Shown: positions 35,173-43,952 of the stretch, one piece after another
Numbering within the stretch: the stretch's first letter is position 1
Layout of the letters: each line of letters opens with the position of its first letter
Assembly (NCBI GenBank): GCA_964648505.1
Contig: CAZYMI010000002.1
Coordinates: 62,001 to 126,000 of the forward strand
DNA length: 64,000 nucleotides
Direction of reading: 5' to 3'
From: CAZYMI01 sp964648505
Lineage (GTDB): Bacteria > Pseudomonadota > Alphaproteobacteria > Micavibrionales > Micavibrionaceae
Position numbers and translations under genes: made by a program
The notes under the pieces: model-generated
The model's input: only the letters and a program-made list of their open reading frames with translations
What the model was told of the DNA's origin: nothing
Database searches by the model: none

Positions 35173-36018
35173 ATGACCCGTAAAATAAAACCTAAAGGTG
35201 AGTTTTACCTGCATCTTGTCTCAGATGCGACAGGCCAGACCTTACAAGGGTTGGCGCGTGCGGCTATTGCTCAATTTGAAGGGGCAAGCGCCATTGAAAG
35301 GCTATCGCCCCTTGTCCGCTCGGAAAGACAGCTTGGCAGGGTTTTGCAGGATATTAAAGATCATCCCGGGCCTGTTTTATACACACTTGTTGATGATGAT
35401 CTTTCAGAAGCACTTGTGCGTTTTTGCGCTTCGTTACAGGTACCTTGTGTTGCGGTTATGGACCCCATTATTGGGATGATGTCAAACTATCTGCAACAAG
35501 AGCCGAGCGAAATTCCGGGTCGTCAGCATAAAATGGATGATGATTATTTTAAACGGATCGAAGCCGTAGATTTTGCTTTGTCTTTTGATGATGGTCAGCT
35601 TTTAACAGGCATTGAAACAGCAGATGTTGTGCTTGTTGGGGTTTCGAGAACATCGAAAACACCGACATGTATTTATCTGGCTAATTCAGGTATTCGGGCT
35701 GCTAATGTGCCCCTTGTACCTGGTGTTGATCCGCCACAAAAGCTGCTTGATTTAAAAGGCCCTTTAATTGTGGGTTTAACTGAATCTCCGGATCGGTTGA
35801 TTCAGTTGCGATCAACACGTTTGCGCGTTGATCCGTCACGCGGTGCGATGTTATCGCAAAATGCGTATCTGGATCCGGAGAAGGTTGAACATGAAGTTGA
35901 TACTGCCCGCAAGCTTTTTGCTAACAAAAGATGGCCTGTTATTGATGTGACTAAAAGATCGGTTGAAGAAACAGCAGCAGAAATTATGGTTTTATTGCAG
36001 CAGCGGAACGACTCATGA
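35173..36018 (+). CDS. ppsR: Pyruvate, phosphate dikinase regulatory protein (DUF299/PpsR)
   Basis: This family both phosphorylates (with ADP) and dephosphorylates the PPDK or PEP synthase threonine, switching those enzymes off and on. The 281-residue product has the family opening FYLHLVSDATGQTLQGLARA, a nucleotide-binding loop VGVSRTSKTPTCIYLAN near residue 155, and GLTESPDRLIQLRSTRL. It is the orthologue of the gene called RP001 in Rickettsia, which flanks the origin there. It overlaps aroE by four bases, heading the ppsR-aroE-coaE-dnaQ operon. Confidence 0.95.
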   Translation: MTRKIKPKGEFYLHLVSDATGQTLQGLARAAIAQFEGASAIERLSPLVRSERQLGRVLQDIKDHPGPVLYTLVDDDLSEALVRFCASLQVPCVAVMDPIIGMMSNYLQQEPSEIPGRQHKMDDDYFKRIEAVDFALSFDDGQLLTGIETADVVLVGVSRTSKTPTCIYLANSGIRAANVPLVPGVDPPQKLLDLKGPLIVGLTESPDRLIQLRSTRLRVDPSRGAMLSQNAYLDPEKVEHEVDTARKLFANKRWPVIDVTKRSVEETAAEIMVLLQQRNDS

Positions 36019-36812
36019 CCTTGAAAGCTTGTGTTATTGGTGATCCGGTTGCTCATTCGAAATCGCCTATAATCCATGAATACTGGATAAAAAAACAAAG
36101 TATAGAGGCTGAATTTCAGGCTATAAAAGTAGCGTCACAAGATCTTGAGAGCTTTTGTAAGAAAGCTGTTTATGAAGGCGTTAAAGGGTTTTCGGTCACT
36201 TTGCCCCATAAGGAAAAGATCGTTCCTTTTTGTACAACTCTCGATGAGGCTGCATTAGCAACAGGGGCTGTAAATTGCGTGGTGATAAAAGATAATTATA
36301 TGCACGGTATGAATACAGACGCATACGGATTTTTGGCGAATATAAGCCCTTTGAGCAAATCGATAAAGAAGGCACTTGTGCTCGGGGCTGGCGGTGCGAC
36401 GCGTGCGGTTATTTATGGACTTTTACAAAAAAACATTTCGGTTTTTGTGAGTAACAGGACGAATGAACGAGCCTTAAAAATTGCTGCAGATTTTGATGTA
36501 AAGGCTATTCCATGGGAAGATCGTCATCAGGCCCTTGAAGGGATTGATATGCTGGTTAATACAACATCGCTCGGGATGAAGGGTGCAGAAATACTTGATC
36601 TGGATTTAAGCGCATTATCCCGGAAAGCCGTTGTTACAGATATTGTCTATACACCCCTGATGACAGACCTTCTGCAAAGGGCGCAGCAGCGTGGTAATAT
36701 TGTGATTACCGGAATTGGTATGCTTGCCCATCAGGCCGTTCCTGCTTTTGAAGCGTGGTTTGGGATAAGGCCAGTTGTTGATGAGGATTTATTGGGAAAG
36801 CTTAAGACATGA
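36015..36812 (+). CDS. aroE: Shikimate dehydrogenase
   Basis: AroE reduces 3-dehydroshikimate to shikimate with NADPH in the aromatic amino acid pathway, which also feeds the trp operon at the left of this window. The 265-residue product shows the substrate-binding GDPVAHSKSPIIHEYW, the catalytic lysine in VTLPHKEKI (near residue 67), the partner Asp in NTDAYGF, and the cofactor loop LGAGGATRAVIYGL. Both ends overlap its neighbours by four bases (ppsR, coaE). Confidence 0.96.
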   Translation: MTLKACVIGDPVAHSKSPIIHEYWIKKQSIEAEFQAIKVASQDLESFCKKAVYEGVKGFSVTLPHKEKIVPFCTTLDEAALATGAVNCVVIKDNYMHGMNTDAYGFLANISPLSKSIKKALVLGAGGATRAVIYGLLQKNISVFVSNRTNERALKIAADFDVKAIPWEDRHQALEGIDMLVNTTSLGMKGAEILDLDLSALSRKAVVTDIVYTPLMTDLLQRAQQRGNIVITGIGMLAHQAVPAFEAWFGIRPVVDEDLLGKLKT

Positions 36813-37420
36813 TTGTGCTTGGCCTGACAGGATCGATTGGAATGGGTAAATCAACGGTAGCTAAAATGCTTAAAACAATGGGGGTGCCTGTTCATTCTTC
36901 CGATCAGGCGGTGCATCACCTTATGCAGCCCGGTGGGCGGGCGGTTGAAAAGGTTCGTCTTTTTTTTCCGCAAGCGTATAGTGAAAAAACACGATCGATT
37001 GATCGTAAAAAACTTGGTCAGATTGTGTTTCAAAGTAAGGATGCAAGGCTTTTGCTTGAAGACATTCTTCATCCGCTAGTGCGTGATACACAAAAAACTT
37101 TTTTAAGACGCTATCGTCATCATAAAATTGTTGTACTTGATATTCCATTGCTTTTTGAAACAGGCGCACAAAACAGAGTGGATGCTGTTATAGTAGTTAG
37201 CGCGCCTTATTTTATTCAAAAGCAAAGGGTTTTAAAACGTCCGGGCATGACCTTAGAACGATTTTATCAGGTTTTGGCACTTCAGATACCCGATAAAGTT
37301 AAGCGCGGCCTATCGGATGTGATTATTCCAACAGGTCTTGGGCGTGCTGTTACAAGAAGCCACTTGCAAAAAATGTTATTCAGGGCAAAGCTTGGTTATG
37401 ATCCGCGAAATCGTTCTTGA
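36809..37420 (+). CDS. coaE: Dephospho-CoA kinase
   Basis: CoaE phosphorylates the ribose of dephospho-CoA, the last step of coenzyme A synthesis. The 203-residue product has the P-loop [17 protein letters not shown] at its start, [11 protein letters not shown] and [15 protein letters not shown], all standard for the family. Length is normal. Its 3' end overlaps dnaQ by 23 bases, an unusually long overlap for this operon, and its start overlaps aroE. Confidence 0.96.
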   Translation: MIVLGLTGSIGMGKSTVAKMLKTMGVPVHSSDQAVHHLMQPGGRAVEKVRLFFPQAYSEKTRSIDRKKLGQIVFQSKDARLLLEDILHPLVRDTQKTFLRRYRHHKIVVLDIPLLFETGAQNRVDAVIVVSAPYFIQKQRVLKRPGMTLERFYQVLALQIPDKVKRGLSDVIIPTGLGRAVTRSHLQKMLFRAKLGYDPRNRS

Positions 37421-38090
37421 TACAGAAACAACGGGCCTTGATCCGGCTGAGGGCCATCGTATCCTTGAAATAGGTTGCGTTGAACTTCATGGGCATGTAC
37501 CTACCGGTCGTGTTTGGCACCATTATATTAATCCTGAGCGTGAGGTGCCTGCTGAAGCCTCAGCGGTGCATGGCTTAACAACAGAATTTTTAAAAGATAA
37601 ACCAGTTTTTGGCGAACTGGTCGGAGATTTTATTGATTTCATTGGTGATGCGAAGCTGATTATTCACAATGCAGATTTTGATGTAAAATTTTTGAATGCT
37701 GAATTAAAGCCTTTCGGCTATGGCCCTGTAGATCGCCGGGCTGTTATTGATACGCTTGCTGTTGCGCGCCAAAAATTTCCGGGCTCCCCTGCTTCTCTTG
37801 ATGCGTTGTGTAAAAGATTTGGTGTTGATTTATCAGGGCGTGATTTTCACGGCGCACTGCTTGATTCCCAGCTATTAGCCAAAGTGTATTTAGAACTTTT
37901 GGGCGGGCGTCAGCAGGGTTTATCTTTTGGTGCGCAACAGAAAAGCCAAAGCACCATGCGTCAACTGGAAGCGACACAAAAAACAGCCCGCGCGCCACGC
38001 CGTTTTAAAGCGTCAGATCAGGAAAAAAAAGCGCATGATGAGCTTATTGAAAAACTTGGCGATCAATCGCTTTGGAAAAGCTATAAATAG
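37398..38090 (+). CDS. dnaQ: DNA polymerase III epsilon subunit (3'-5' exonuclease)
   Basis: DnaQ proofreads newly made DNA in the polymerase III core. The 230-residue product starts at ATG 37398 inside the coaE end, giving [16 protein letters not shown] at the very start as in the family. DEDDh exonuclease motifs are visible: DTETTGL (Exo I), [10 protein letters not shown] (Exo II) and [17 protein letters not shown] (Exo III, with His and Asp). The C-terminus is basic, for alpha-subunit contact. The stop lies one base from the convergent secB stop. Confidence 0.96.
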   Translation: MIREIVLDTETTGLDPAEGHRILEIGCVELHGHVPTGRVWHHYINPEREVPAEASAVHGLTTEFLKDKPVFGELVGDFIDFIGDAKLIIHNADFDVKFLNAELKPFGYGPVDRRAVIDTLAVARQKFPGSPASLDALCKRFGVDLSGRDFHGALLDSQLLAKVYLELLGGRQQGLSFGAQQKSQSTMRQLEATQKTARAPRRFKASDQEKKAHDELIEKLGDQSLWKSYK

Positions 38091-38091
38091 A

Positions 38092-38601
38092 TCAGGCGGG
38101 TGTTGTCACAGAACCGATGTGCCCTGCAAAACGTTCGCGAAACAATGCACTAAAATCAATCGGGTTGAGATAAAGAGGCGGATATCCCCCTGAAATGACT
38201 GTTGTTCCTAGTATTTGACGCGCATAAGGGAATATAACGCGCGGAACTTCTATTAAAAGCAAAGGGGCGTGATGTTCTTCGGGCACCCCATCAAGTGAAA
38301 CAAGGGCCGCATACTTCATATCAGCAATGAAGATTGTTTGATCGGGCCTTGTTGCTTTAACGGTCAGGCGCAAAGATACTTCATATAAATTAGAGAGACC
38401 AACTTCTGATTTTGGCGATGATTCAAGGCCAATCTGAACATCCATAGTTGGTGTTACAAGCCCACTTTTGAGCGTGTCCGGGGCTTGCGGGTTTTCAAAA
38501 GATAGGTCTTTAAGATATTGCGCATGAATAACAAGCGGAAGATTTGTGACAGGAGCGCTTTTTGTTTCAGAATCTGCTGTGGGTGTATTATCGGTCATCA
38601 T
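38092..38601 (-). CDS. secB: Protein-export chaperone SecB
   Basis: SecB is the tetrameric cytoplasmic chaperone that holds preproteins unfolded for SecA. The 169-residue product shows the family segments LVIHAQYLKDLSFENPQAP, LYEVSLRLTVKA, LLIEVPRVIFPYARQI and GGYPPLYLNPIDFSALFRER. It is convergent with dnaQ with one base between stops; dnaQ-secB adjacency is typical of alphaproteobacteria. The second Met (38598) is an equal start choice. It likely serves the exported porins and TpsA encoded nearby (inference). Confidence 0.96.
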   Translation of the reverse strand: MMTDNTPTADSETKSAPVTNLPLVIHAQYLKDLSFENPQAPDTLKSGLVTPTMDVQIGLESSPKSEVGLSNLYEVSLRLTVKATRPDQTIFIADMKYAALVSLDGVPEEHHAPLLLIEVPRVIFPYARQILGTTVISGGYPPLYLNPIDFSALFRERFAGHIGSVTTPA

Positions 38602-38713
38602 GATTGGTTAGCACGGTTTTAAAGAAGTTCAAAGAGGGCGAAAGCTTAACCTTGAAAAAACACACAATATTTTCAAAGTATAGGCGACGAATAAGTTTGC
38701 AAGATTGAGTGAG

Positions 38714-39898
38714 TTAAGATTCTTGGGCGCGGGCACAAAGTTCAAGCAGGGCTGATATTAGAAAAATAAGGCCGATCAACCATCCCTGCCATAATCCCCA
38801 CGATTCTAACGACACAAAAAAGATCATACAAAAACCAATGCTATAGATTTTTTTTGTAATGTTGTCTGGCTGTCTTGTAATAAAAAACCACAAGCAAAGC
38901 AAAGCCAGGGTGGCAAAGATTGCGCCAAGGGCTCCAAATTCAATCCAGATTTGTAATGCCCCATTATGGGGATGCATCACAGTGTCGCTTGGGAAATAAA
39001 GCTTTTGAGTTGTAAAAGCCAAAGCTCGTGTTGCTTCAACACCAAACCCGATAAAGGGGCTTTCCAGAATTTTTAATGATACGAATTGCCAGATTTCAAG
39101 ACGCATACTGGCGGATGATTCAAGTAACCATAAATTTGACTGGCCAAGGGCAGCAAAAGGTTTAAACAAAATAAGCCCAAGGGCGGGGGCAGATAAAATT
39201 AAAGCGGCGCTGCAAGCTCCGACAATCCAGCTTATTTTTGGTTTCCAGACAGGGATTATAAAAGCGATCAAACCAACCAATATCACAATCTGTGAGGTTT
39301 GATTTATTGTTAAAGACAGAAAACTAAGTAAAAGAAAAGCAAATAAAATACGTAAGAATTTTAAGGCAGGCCAGAGCAGTAAGACAGGCGATAACAAGGC
39401 TAACGCACCGATAGATTTGTTTTGAAACGCTGACCATAAAACTTCAGGTAAGTCTTGGTTTGAATGAAAAAGTCGATAAAGGGGGAAATTAAATATTTTT
39501 TCAAACATCAGATAAGATAAGGCAAAGATACCGCCTGTCAAAAGACATTTGCCAAGATTTTTTAGGTATAGATCAGGCAAGCAGCGACAGGCAATTAGTA
39601 CGATGATGCCAGATGAAAAAATACCAAGTGTTTTAAAGCTGCGCGATAAAGCACCATCAGGATCATAAGCCCATAGCGCGCTCGCAAGCATCAATACGCC
39701 TGTCACACATAAAAAACGCATAAGATTAAAAGGCAATTTTAGAGGTATTTTCTCGTAAAACTTACAATAGCCCACATATATAAATGATCCGATTGCAGGT
39801 GAAATTACAAGGCTTTTAGGAAAAGGACCTATAAGGGCTACGCATAGACCGATCCAGAGACAAAAAAGAAGATGTGGTGAAACTCGGTTTAAATTCAT
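38714..39898 (-). CDS. O-antigen ligase family (Wzy_C) membrane protein
   Basis: This 394-residue inner-membrane protein has about ten to twelve hydrophobic segments. The diagnostic loop is SDTVMHPHNGALQIWIEFGALG near residue 310; the HPHN(G) pattern marks the O-antigen ligase/polymerase (Wzy_C) family, in which a loop His and Arg act in glycan transfer. Candidate roles are linking O-antigen to lipid A core (WaaL) or polymerising a surface glycan. No other O-antigen genes are in the window, so the exact substrate is open. It sits alone between mltA and secB on the minus strand. Confidence 0.88.
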   Translation of the reverse strand: MNLNRVSPHLLFCLWIGLCVALIGPFPKSLVISPAIGSFIYVGYCKFYEKIPLKLPFNLMRFLCVTGVLMLASALWAYDPDGALSRSFKTLGIFSSGIIVLIACRCLPDLYLKNLGKCLLTGGIFALSYLMFEKIFNFPLYRLFHSNQDLPEVLWSAFQNKSIGALALLSPVLLLWPALKFLRILFAFLLLSFLSLTINQTSQIVILVGLIAFIIPVWKPKISWIVGACSAALILSAPALGLILFKPFAALGQSNLWLLESSASMRLEIWQFVSLKILESPFIGFGVEATRALAFTTQKLYFPSDTVMHPHNGALQIWIEFGALGAIFATLALLCLWFFITRQPDNITKKIYSIGFCMIFFVSLESWGLWQGWLIGLIFLISALLELCARAQES

Positions 39899-39972
39899 GA
39901 AGATATTAAAAGGTAATGCTGAGATTTGAACAAGGTTGGCATATGGAAGCCTTATTTAACGAAAGGGTTAGT

Positions 39973-41064
39973 TTATTGCCCTTGCGCACTTTGGAATCCT
40001 TTTGGCAATAAAATCCAGTACTGTCCTTGTGAACGCGTAACGCCAGCCAGATTTTCTGCGCGCGTCCCTGCACCAAAGAAAAAATCGCCCCGCACAGCGC
40101 CGCGGATTGCGCCACCTGTATCTTGTGCAATCATCAGCTTGCGGATCACCCCTAAGTTCGGGTGGTCAAGGTCAACCCACATAGGCGCCCCGTAAGGGAA
40201 GGATGTTTTGTCAACAGCCAGTGAACGTTCAGGCGTCAAGGGAATACCTTCGGCCCCAATAGGACCCTCACCGATAATATTTCTAAAGAAAATATAAGAC
40301 GGGTTTGTGTTCATAATTTCATTTTGCATGTGCGGGTTTGCTTCAAGAAAAGCACGTATGCGTTGCGCGGATACTTTGTCTTTTTCAAGATATCCACGAT
40401 CAATCAAAGTACGCCCGATAGGGTGATATTTATAACCATTCTGTCCAGCGTACCCAATACGGATAACCTGTCCATTATCAAGATAGATTCGGCCAGAGCC
40501 TTGAACATGCATAAAGAATGCACCAATAGGGTCATCAACCCATAATAAAACAGGAATAGGACCCGCACGGCCTGATAAAATATCGGCTCGTGAAGGTTTT
40601 GAAGCAAGAACAGAGGGGTTTGGTAAAGAATGTATAGGGGTCTGATAACGTCCGTGACGCGTATAAGATCCGCGTAAAGATGCTTCGTAATATCCTGTAA
40701 AAAGACCGCGTTTTTTTCCGCTGTCCTTCCCTTCAACAGACCAGGGCTGAAACCAGCTTTCAAAGAACTGCTGCGCGGTTGTTTCTGTTGGCGGCGTTGT
40801 TTTTGCTGCGTTACAAGCAGGCTGCCAGTCGGTAATGCGGCCACCAACCCCGTCTGGCCCAAAGCGTCTATTCATATCAACTTTATAAACACGTCCTATA
40901 CGTTCACAGGATTTTAAAAATGTTGAAAGTGCAGCAAGAGAGCTGTCTTGCCCCCAGCCCGGCAGATCAGCATATGTTTTAGGTTTGAAAGCGGGCTTTT
41001 CGTATTTTTGGGCGCAGGCTGTAAAAATGAAGCAAGCCGCAAGCAGGAAACAAGAACGCATCAT
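39973..41064 (-). CDS. mltA: Membrane-bound lytic murein transglycosylase A
   Basis: MltA cleaves peptidoglycan between MurNAc and GlcNAc, leaving 1,6-anhydro ends. The 363-residue product is a lipoprotein (signal MMRSCFLLAACFIFTAC, lipobox FTAC). It shows the MltA domain (FTGYYEASLRGSYTRHGRYQTPIH) and a C-terminal 3D (triple Asp) domain with MWVDLDHPNLG and MIAQDTGGAIRGAVRGDFFFGAG, which carry the catalytic Asp. It begins 9 bases after the stop of the Tim44-domain gene, forming an envelope operon. Confidence 0.95.
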   Translation of the reverse strand: MMRSCFLLAACFIFTACAQKYEKPAFKPKTYADLPGWGQDSSLAALSTFLKSCERIGRVYKVDMNRRFGPDGVGGRITDWQPACNAAKTTPPTETTAQQFFESWFQPWSVEGKDSGKKRGLFTGYYEASLRGSYTRHGRYQTPIHSLPNPSVLASKPSRADILSGRAGPIPVLLWVDDPIGAFFMHVQGSGRIYLDNGQVIRIGYAGQNGYKYHPIGRTLIDRGYLEKDKVSAQRIRAFLEANPHMQNEIMNTNPSYIFFRNIIGEGPIGAEGIPLTPERSLAVDKTSFPYGAPMWVDLDHPNLGVIRKLMIAQDTGGAIRGAVRGDFFFGAGTRAENLAGVTRSQGQYWILLPKGFQSAQGQ

Positions 41065-41073
41065 AGGAACAGC

Positions 41074-41781
41074 CTAGCTTTTAGAATCTGGAACAGGGGT
41101 GCTTCCTGCGGGTTCAGGTTTATCATCACGCGTTTCAACAACCTGCCAGATCGATGTTGGTGATTTTATATCGCGCCCAAAAACCCACACATCAACAACC
41201 TCGATAATGCGGTCAGGGTCTCCGGCAATAAGGGTGCCTGAGGAATCTTTTGTGACGGCTGTTTCGTCAACAAGAAAACGGATTTCGACAAAGGCTTTTC
41301 CTTGCTCAAACCGCGCATCAATAATATCAGCGCGACGAACGGAATGAATATCGGTTAGCTGGGTGTGCCCTTTTACTTCCCGGGCAATGATCGCTGATTC
41401 AAAGTCTGCGAACACTCCGGGGCTTAGAAGTTTTTTAAGAACACGACGATCCCCAGCTGCGAAGGCTTCTACAATCATAGGAAAAGCTTTTTCTGCACCT
41501 TGTATAAAGTTAACAAGATCAAAAGATTTGTCAGCTTGCTCAATCGCTGAAAGGCCAGCTTGTGCGTTTTTCTCAACTGAATTTCTGATCGGGTTTAAAG
41601 AAGGGGGCTGAAGGGGCTTCATTGTATAGTCAGTTGCGGCATCGGCTGCATCATTTGCTGCTTGCACATAAGGATTTGGGATATCACGCTCTGATCCGTG
41701 ACGTGTACCAAGTACGTTTTTAAGCCACAAAATAAGGCCTGCAGCAATAACGGCAAAAACAATCAAATCAAAAGCAACCAT
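41074..41781 (-). CDS. Tim44-like domain membrane protein
   Basis: A 235-residue protein with one N-terminal membrane helix (FDLIVFAVIAAGLILWL). A Tim44-like domain covers residues ~85-215: QGAEKAFPMIVEAFAAGDRRVLKKLLSPGVFADFESAI, then a beta-rich part ending in VVDVWVFGRDI. This is the bacterial relative of the mitochondrial import motor subunit (TimA in Caulobacter). Its bacterial role is not settled; links to membrane complexes have been proposed. It is upstream of mltA on the same strand, the order seen in other alphaproteobacteria near secB. Confidence 0.9.
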   Translation of the reverse strand: MVAFDLIVFAVIAAGLILWLKNVLGTRHGSERDIPNPYVQAANDAADAATDYTMKPLQPPSLNPIRNSVEKNAQAGLSAIEQADKSFDLVNFIQGAEKAFPMIVEAFAAGDRRVLKKLLSPGVFADFESAIIAREVKGHTQLTDIHSVRRADIIDARFEQGKAFVEIRFLVDETAVTKDSSGTLIAGDPDRIIEVVDVWVFGRDIKSPTSIWQVVETRDDKPEPAGSTPVPDSKS

Positions 41782-41866
41782 TTAACTTCCTTTAAGGCCA
41801 TAACGGTCAAATCAGGAATCCTGAAGACACCCATTCTTTTTAGAACGAATTGCGTTTGAATTCAAA

Positions 41867-43567
41867 TCAGAAGCGATGCCCGAGAGAAAAGAAAAATCGT
41901 GCGTCCTGATCGCCTGTGGTTTCAACATCACGATTTAAAGGAACAGCGACGGTAAAGCTCGCATCTGTTGTACCAAATAAGCTTGCGCGCATACCAAAAC
42001 CTGTGGATGACAGATAATCGTTTTTGCCTGCTGATGTTGTGGCATCTTTGTTCCAAACGCGGCCAGCATCATAAAACCCATAAAGCTGAGTTTCTGGCAG
42101 GAAGCTTGCTGTAAAGGGTTGATTCCATTGTAATTCAAGCTTTCCGGCAAGACCATGTTCACCTATAACCTCAGACGGATCGTAACCGCGTACATATCCT
42201 GTCATGCCGCCTAGGCCAAATTCTTCTGATGTGAGCAGAGAATCTTCTGAATATTGCCCTTTTACACCAACAAGAAGGTTAAAGGAATTGGTGACACGCT
42301 GAAGGCGTTGGATTTCCGCATTATATTTTGTAAATTGCGGATCACCGTCCGGACGGCTGAGGTTTGCGTCCCCTTCATCGCTTGCATCAAACCAGGATAG
42401 CCCCTTTGACCCTTCGATCGAAAAATTATTGTAACCTCCGGTAAAAAAACTATCGAGCAGCTCCGCGTCAATACCGATACGGGCTGTACGAATTCTGTCT
42501 ACACGTTCCGGTTCGATGTTGCTTTCAGATTCAACCGTGCGAAAATCTAATACCCCGTGGGTGTATAAAGAAAAATCACGGGAACGGACCCAAGGGTGAT
42601 TGACTGTGCCGCGTGCGTAACGGGAATGACCCTTAATTTCAAATTCAGAAAGCGAAAAGCCCGGCGATGTTTCAGTCGCGCTGCCTAGAAGGGATATTGT
42701 TGTGCCGTATTTACCAATAGGTTGCAGGTACGAGATATCCCCGTATGCCAGTTCACGATCAAATGTGCTTGATCCCGGGGCAAAAACAACTTGCGATGAA
42801 AAGCGTTCGTTGTTGTTTAAGATTGAATTTAAAGCGCCACCTGCGTTTAACTGTTCGCGCCCAAGAAAACGGCTGCCAAAATTATCAACACCAACTTGAG
42901 CTTCATAGGTATCGCGATCAATAATAATCTGTAGATCTGCGGCACCTGGCGTTTGTGAAGGGGATAAGATGCTTCGCGCTGTGACGCCCGGAAGATCGTT
43001 GATTAAAAGCAAAGTGCGTTCAAGGTCTGAAATACTGACAGCCGGCTGGTCTTGCAGCAAAGAGGCATAAGAACGAATTAAACCAAGCGAACGTTCATCA
43101 TCGCCTGTAACCGTAACATTCGCGATGCGCCCCTCAACAACCTGTAAGGTTGGTGTTCCATCACCGATGGTTTGTGGGGGCACAACAACTTGTGTCAGTA
43201 CATAGCCTTTTTCGCGGTAGAAATTTGTCAGGCTTCCGGCAATGGCATAAAGATCCGTTAAGGAAATTTCAGCCCCGATTTTATCTGAATAAACAGAAGA
43301 CAGGTCTGACTTTGAAAGAACGCCAGCGCCATCAAAATTAATATCACGCAGGGTAAAGCGAATATTATCAGAACCCTTAGGAGCGCCCTGAACAGATAGG
43401 GTTGGGATTGTAACATTTGGGCCAGCTTTACGGAATTCAGGGGTTTTAACCACACGGTCACCTATACGGCCAGCATCTGCTGAACCAGGTATTGTCTGGG
43501 CTTGAGACGAAAGCGGAGCAACAAGCCCAGCAATCAGCAGGACAAAAATAAATAAACGCGTACACAT
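41867..43567 (-). CDS. Two-partner secretion outer-membrane transporter TpsB
   Basis: TpsB proteins (FhaC/ShlB family) form a 16-stranded barrel that exports a cognate TpsA. The 566-residue product starts at ATG 43567 behind GAGGGA (a TTG six codons upstream is less likely) and has a signal peptide cut near SSQAQ. POTRA domains occupy residues ~60-220 (FTLRDINFDGAGVLSKSDL, YREKGYVLTQVVVPPQ, VVEGRIANVTVTG). The family's VRGY motif is in MTGYVRGYDPSEVIGEHG, and the chain ends in FSLGHRF with terminal Phe. It is divergent from tpsA, its obvious partner, with a 381-base shared promoter region. Confidence 0.94.
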   Translation of the reverse strand: MCTRLFIFVLLIAGLVAPLSSQAQTIPGSADAGRIGDRVVKTPEFRKAGPNVTIPTLSVQGAPKGSDNIRFTLRDINFDGAGVLSKSDLSSVYSDKIGAEISLTDLYAIAGSLTNFYREKGYVLTQVVVPPQTIGDGTPTLQVVEGRIANVTVTGDDERSLGLIRSYASLLQDQPAVSISDLERTLLLINDLPGVTARSILSPSQTPGAADLQIIIDRDTYEAQVGVDNFGSRFLGREQLNAGGALNSILNNNERFSSQVVFAPGSSTFDRELAYGDISYLQPIGKYGTTISLLGSATETSPGFSLSEFEIKGHSRYARGTVNHPWVRSRDFSLYTHGVLDFRTVESESNIEPERVDRIRTARIGIDAELLDSFFTGGYNNFSIEGSKGLSWFDASDEGDANLSRPDGDPQFTKYNAEIQRLQRVTNSFNLLVGVKGQYSEDSLLTSEEFGLGGMTGYVRGYDPSEVIGEHGLAGKLELQWNQPFTASFLPETQLYGFYDAGRVWNKDATTSAGKNDYLSSTGFGMRASLFGTTDASFTVAVPLNRDVETTGDQDARFFFSLGHRF

Positions 43568-43948
43568 GGAGAATCCCTCGGGCAATTCAGATTATAAAAA
43601 ACATAAAGGGCACAGGCCCATATAATTCTAAATTTGACTATGCGTTAAAATAATTCACAAGTCTACCCATAGTCTTAAAAATTTATAAACTTATGAAAAC
43701 ACTTGAAGATTTTAAGTATATGTTATGTATCTAATATTTATATAATACCCACAACCCCTTTTCCCTAAAAATATATCTTGCGCGAATTTCTAAAAAATGG
43801 TTTCCTGCGACCATATCTTAACAAAACGTTAATACAAAATGCTAACAAGGGGGATGCGTTTGATGAACAAAGTTTTGTTCTCTTTAGCTCCCCACACAAT
43901 GAAATTTCTTCGATCTGCTCAAGGATCGATCTGCTCAAGGAGAGTAAA
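43568..43948. promoter_or_regulatory. Divergent tpsB-tpsA intergenic region
   Basis: The gap between the two divergent start codons is AT-rich, especially 43630-43745, and must hold both promoters, though I cannot fix -35/-10 boxes with confidence. It includes the palindrome-like GAACAAAGTTTTGTTC (43865-43880), a small reading frame coupled to tpsA, and a duplicated ribosome-binding segment just before the tpsA start. Confidence 0.6.
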
Positions 43949-43952
43949 ATGA
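43863..43952 (+). CDS. Putative 29-residue leader peptide coupled to tpsA
   Basis: An ATG at 43863, preceded by AAGGGGG with nine bases between, opens a 29-codon frame. Its TGA overlaps the tpsA start as ATGA. In-frame ATGs at 43854 and 43839 are alternatives. The predicted product is basic (ending ICSRRVK). The good ribosome-binding site and the stop-start overlap suggest translation of the leader delivers ribosomes to tpsA. Whether the peptide itself matters is unknown. Part of the frame is made of the duplicated 15-base segment. Confidence 0.45.
   Translation: MNKVLFSLAPHTMKFLRSAQGSICSRRVK
43911..43941 (+). repeat. 15-bp direct repeat carrying the tpsA ribosome-binding site
   Basis: CGATCTGCTCAAGGA occurs at 43911-43925 and again at 43927-43941, separated by one base. 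The second copy supplies the AAGGAG Shine-Dalgarno of tpsA, and the first provides an identical AAGGA 16 bases further up. It is a recent small duplication that could affect translation initiation or allow slippage. Confidence 0.85.

Noticed and set aside
43778..43948. TTG-initiated N-terminal extension of TpsA (57 residues)
   Set aside because: It would precede the signal peptide with unrelated sequence; the ATG at 43949 has AAGGAG and starts a proper extended signal peptide.
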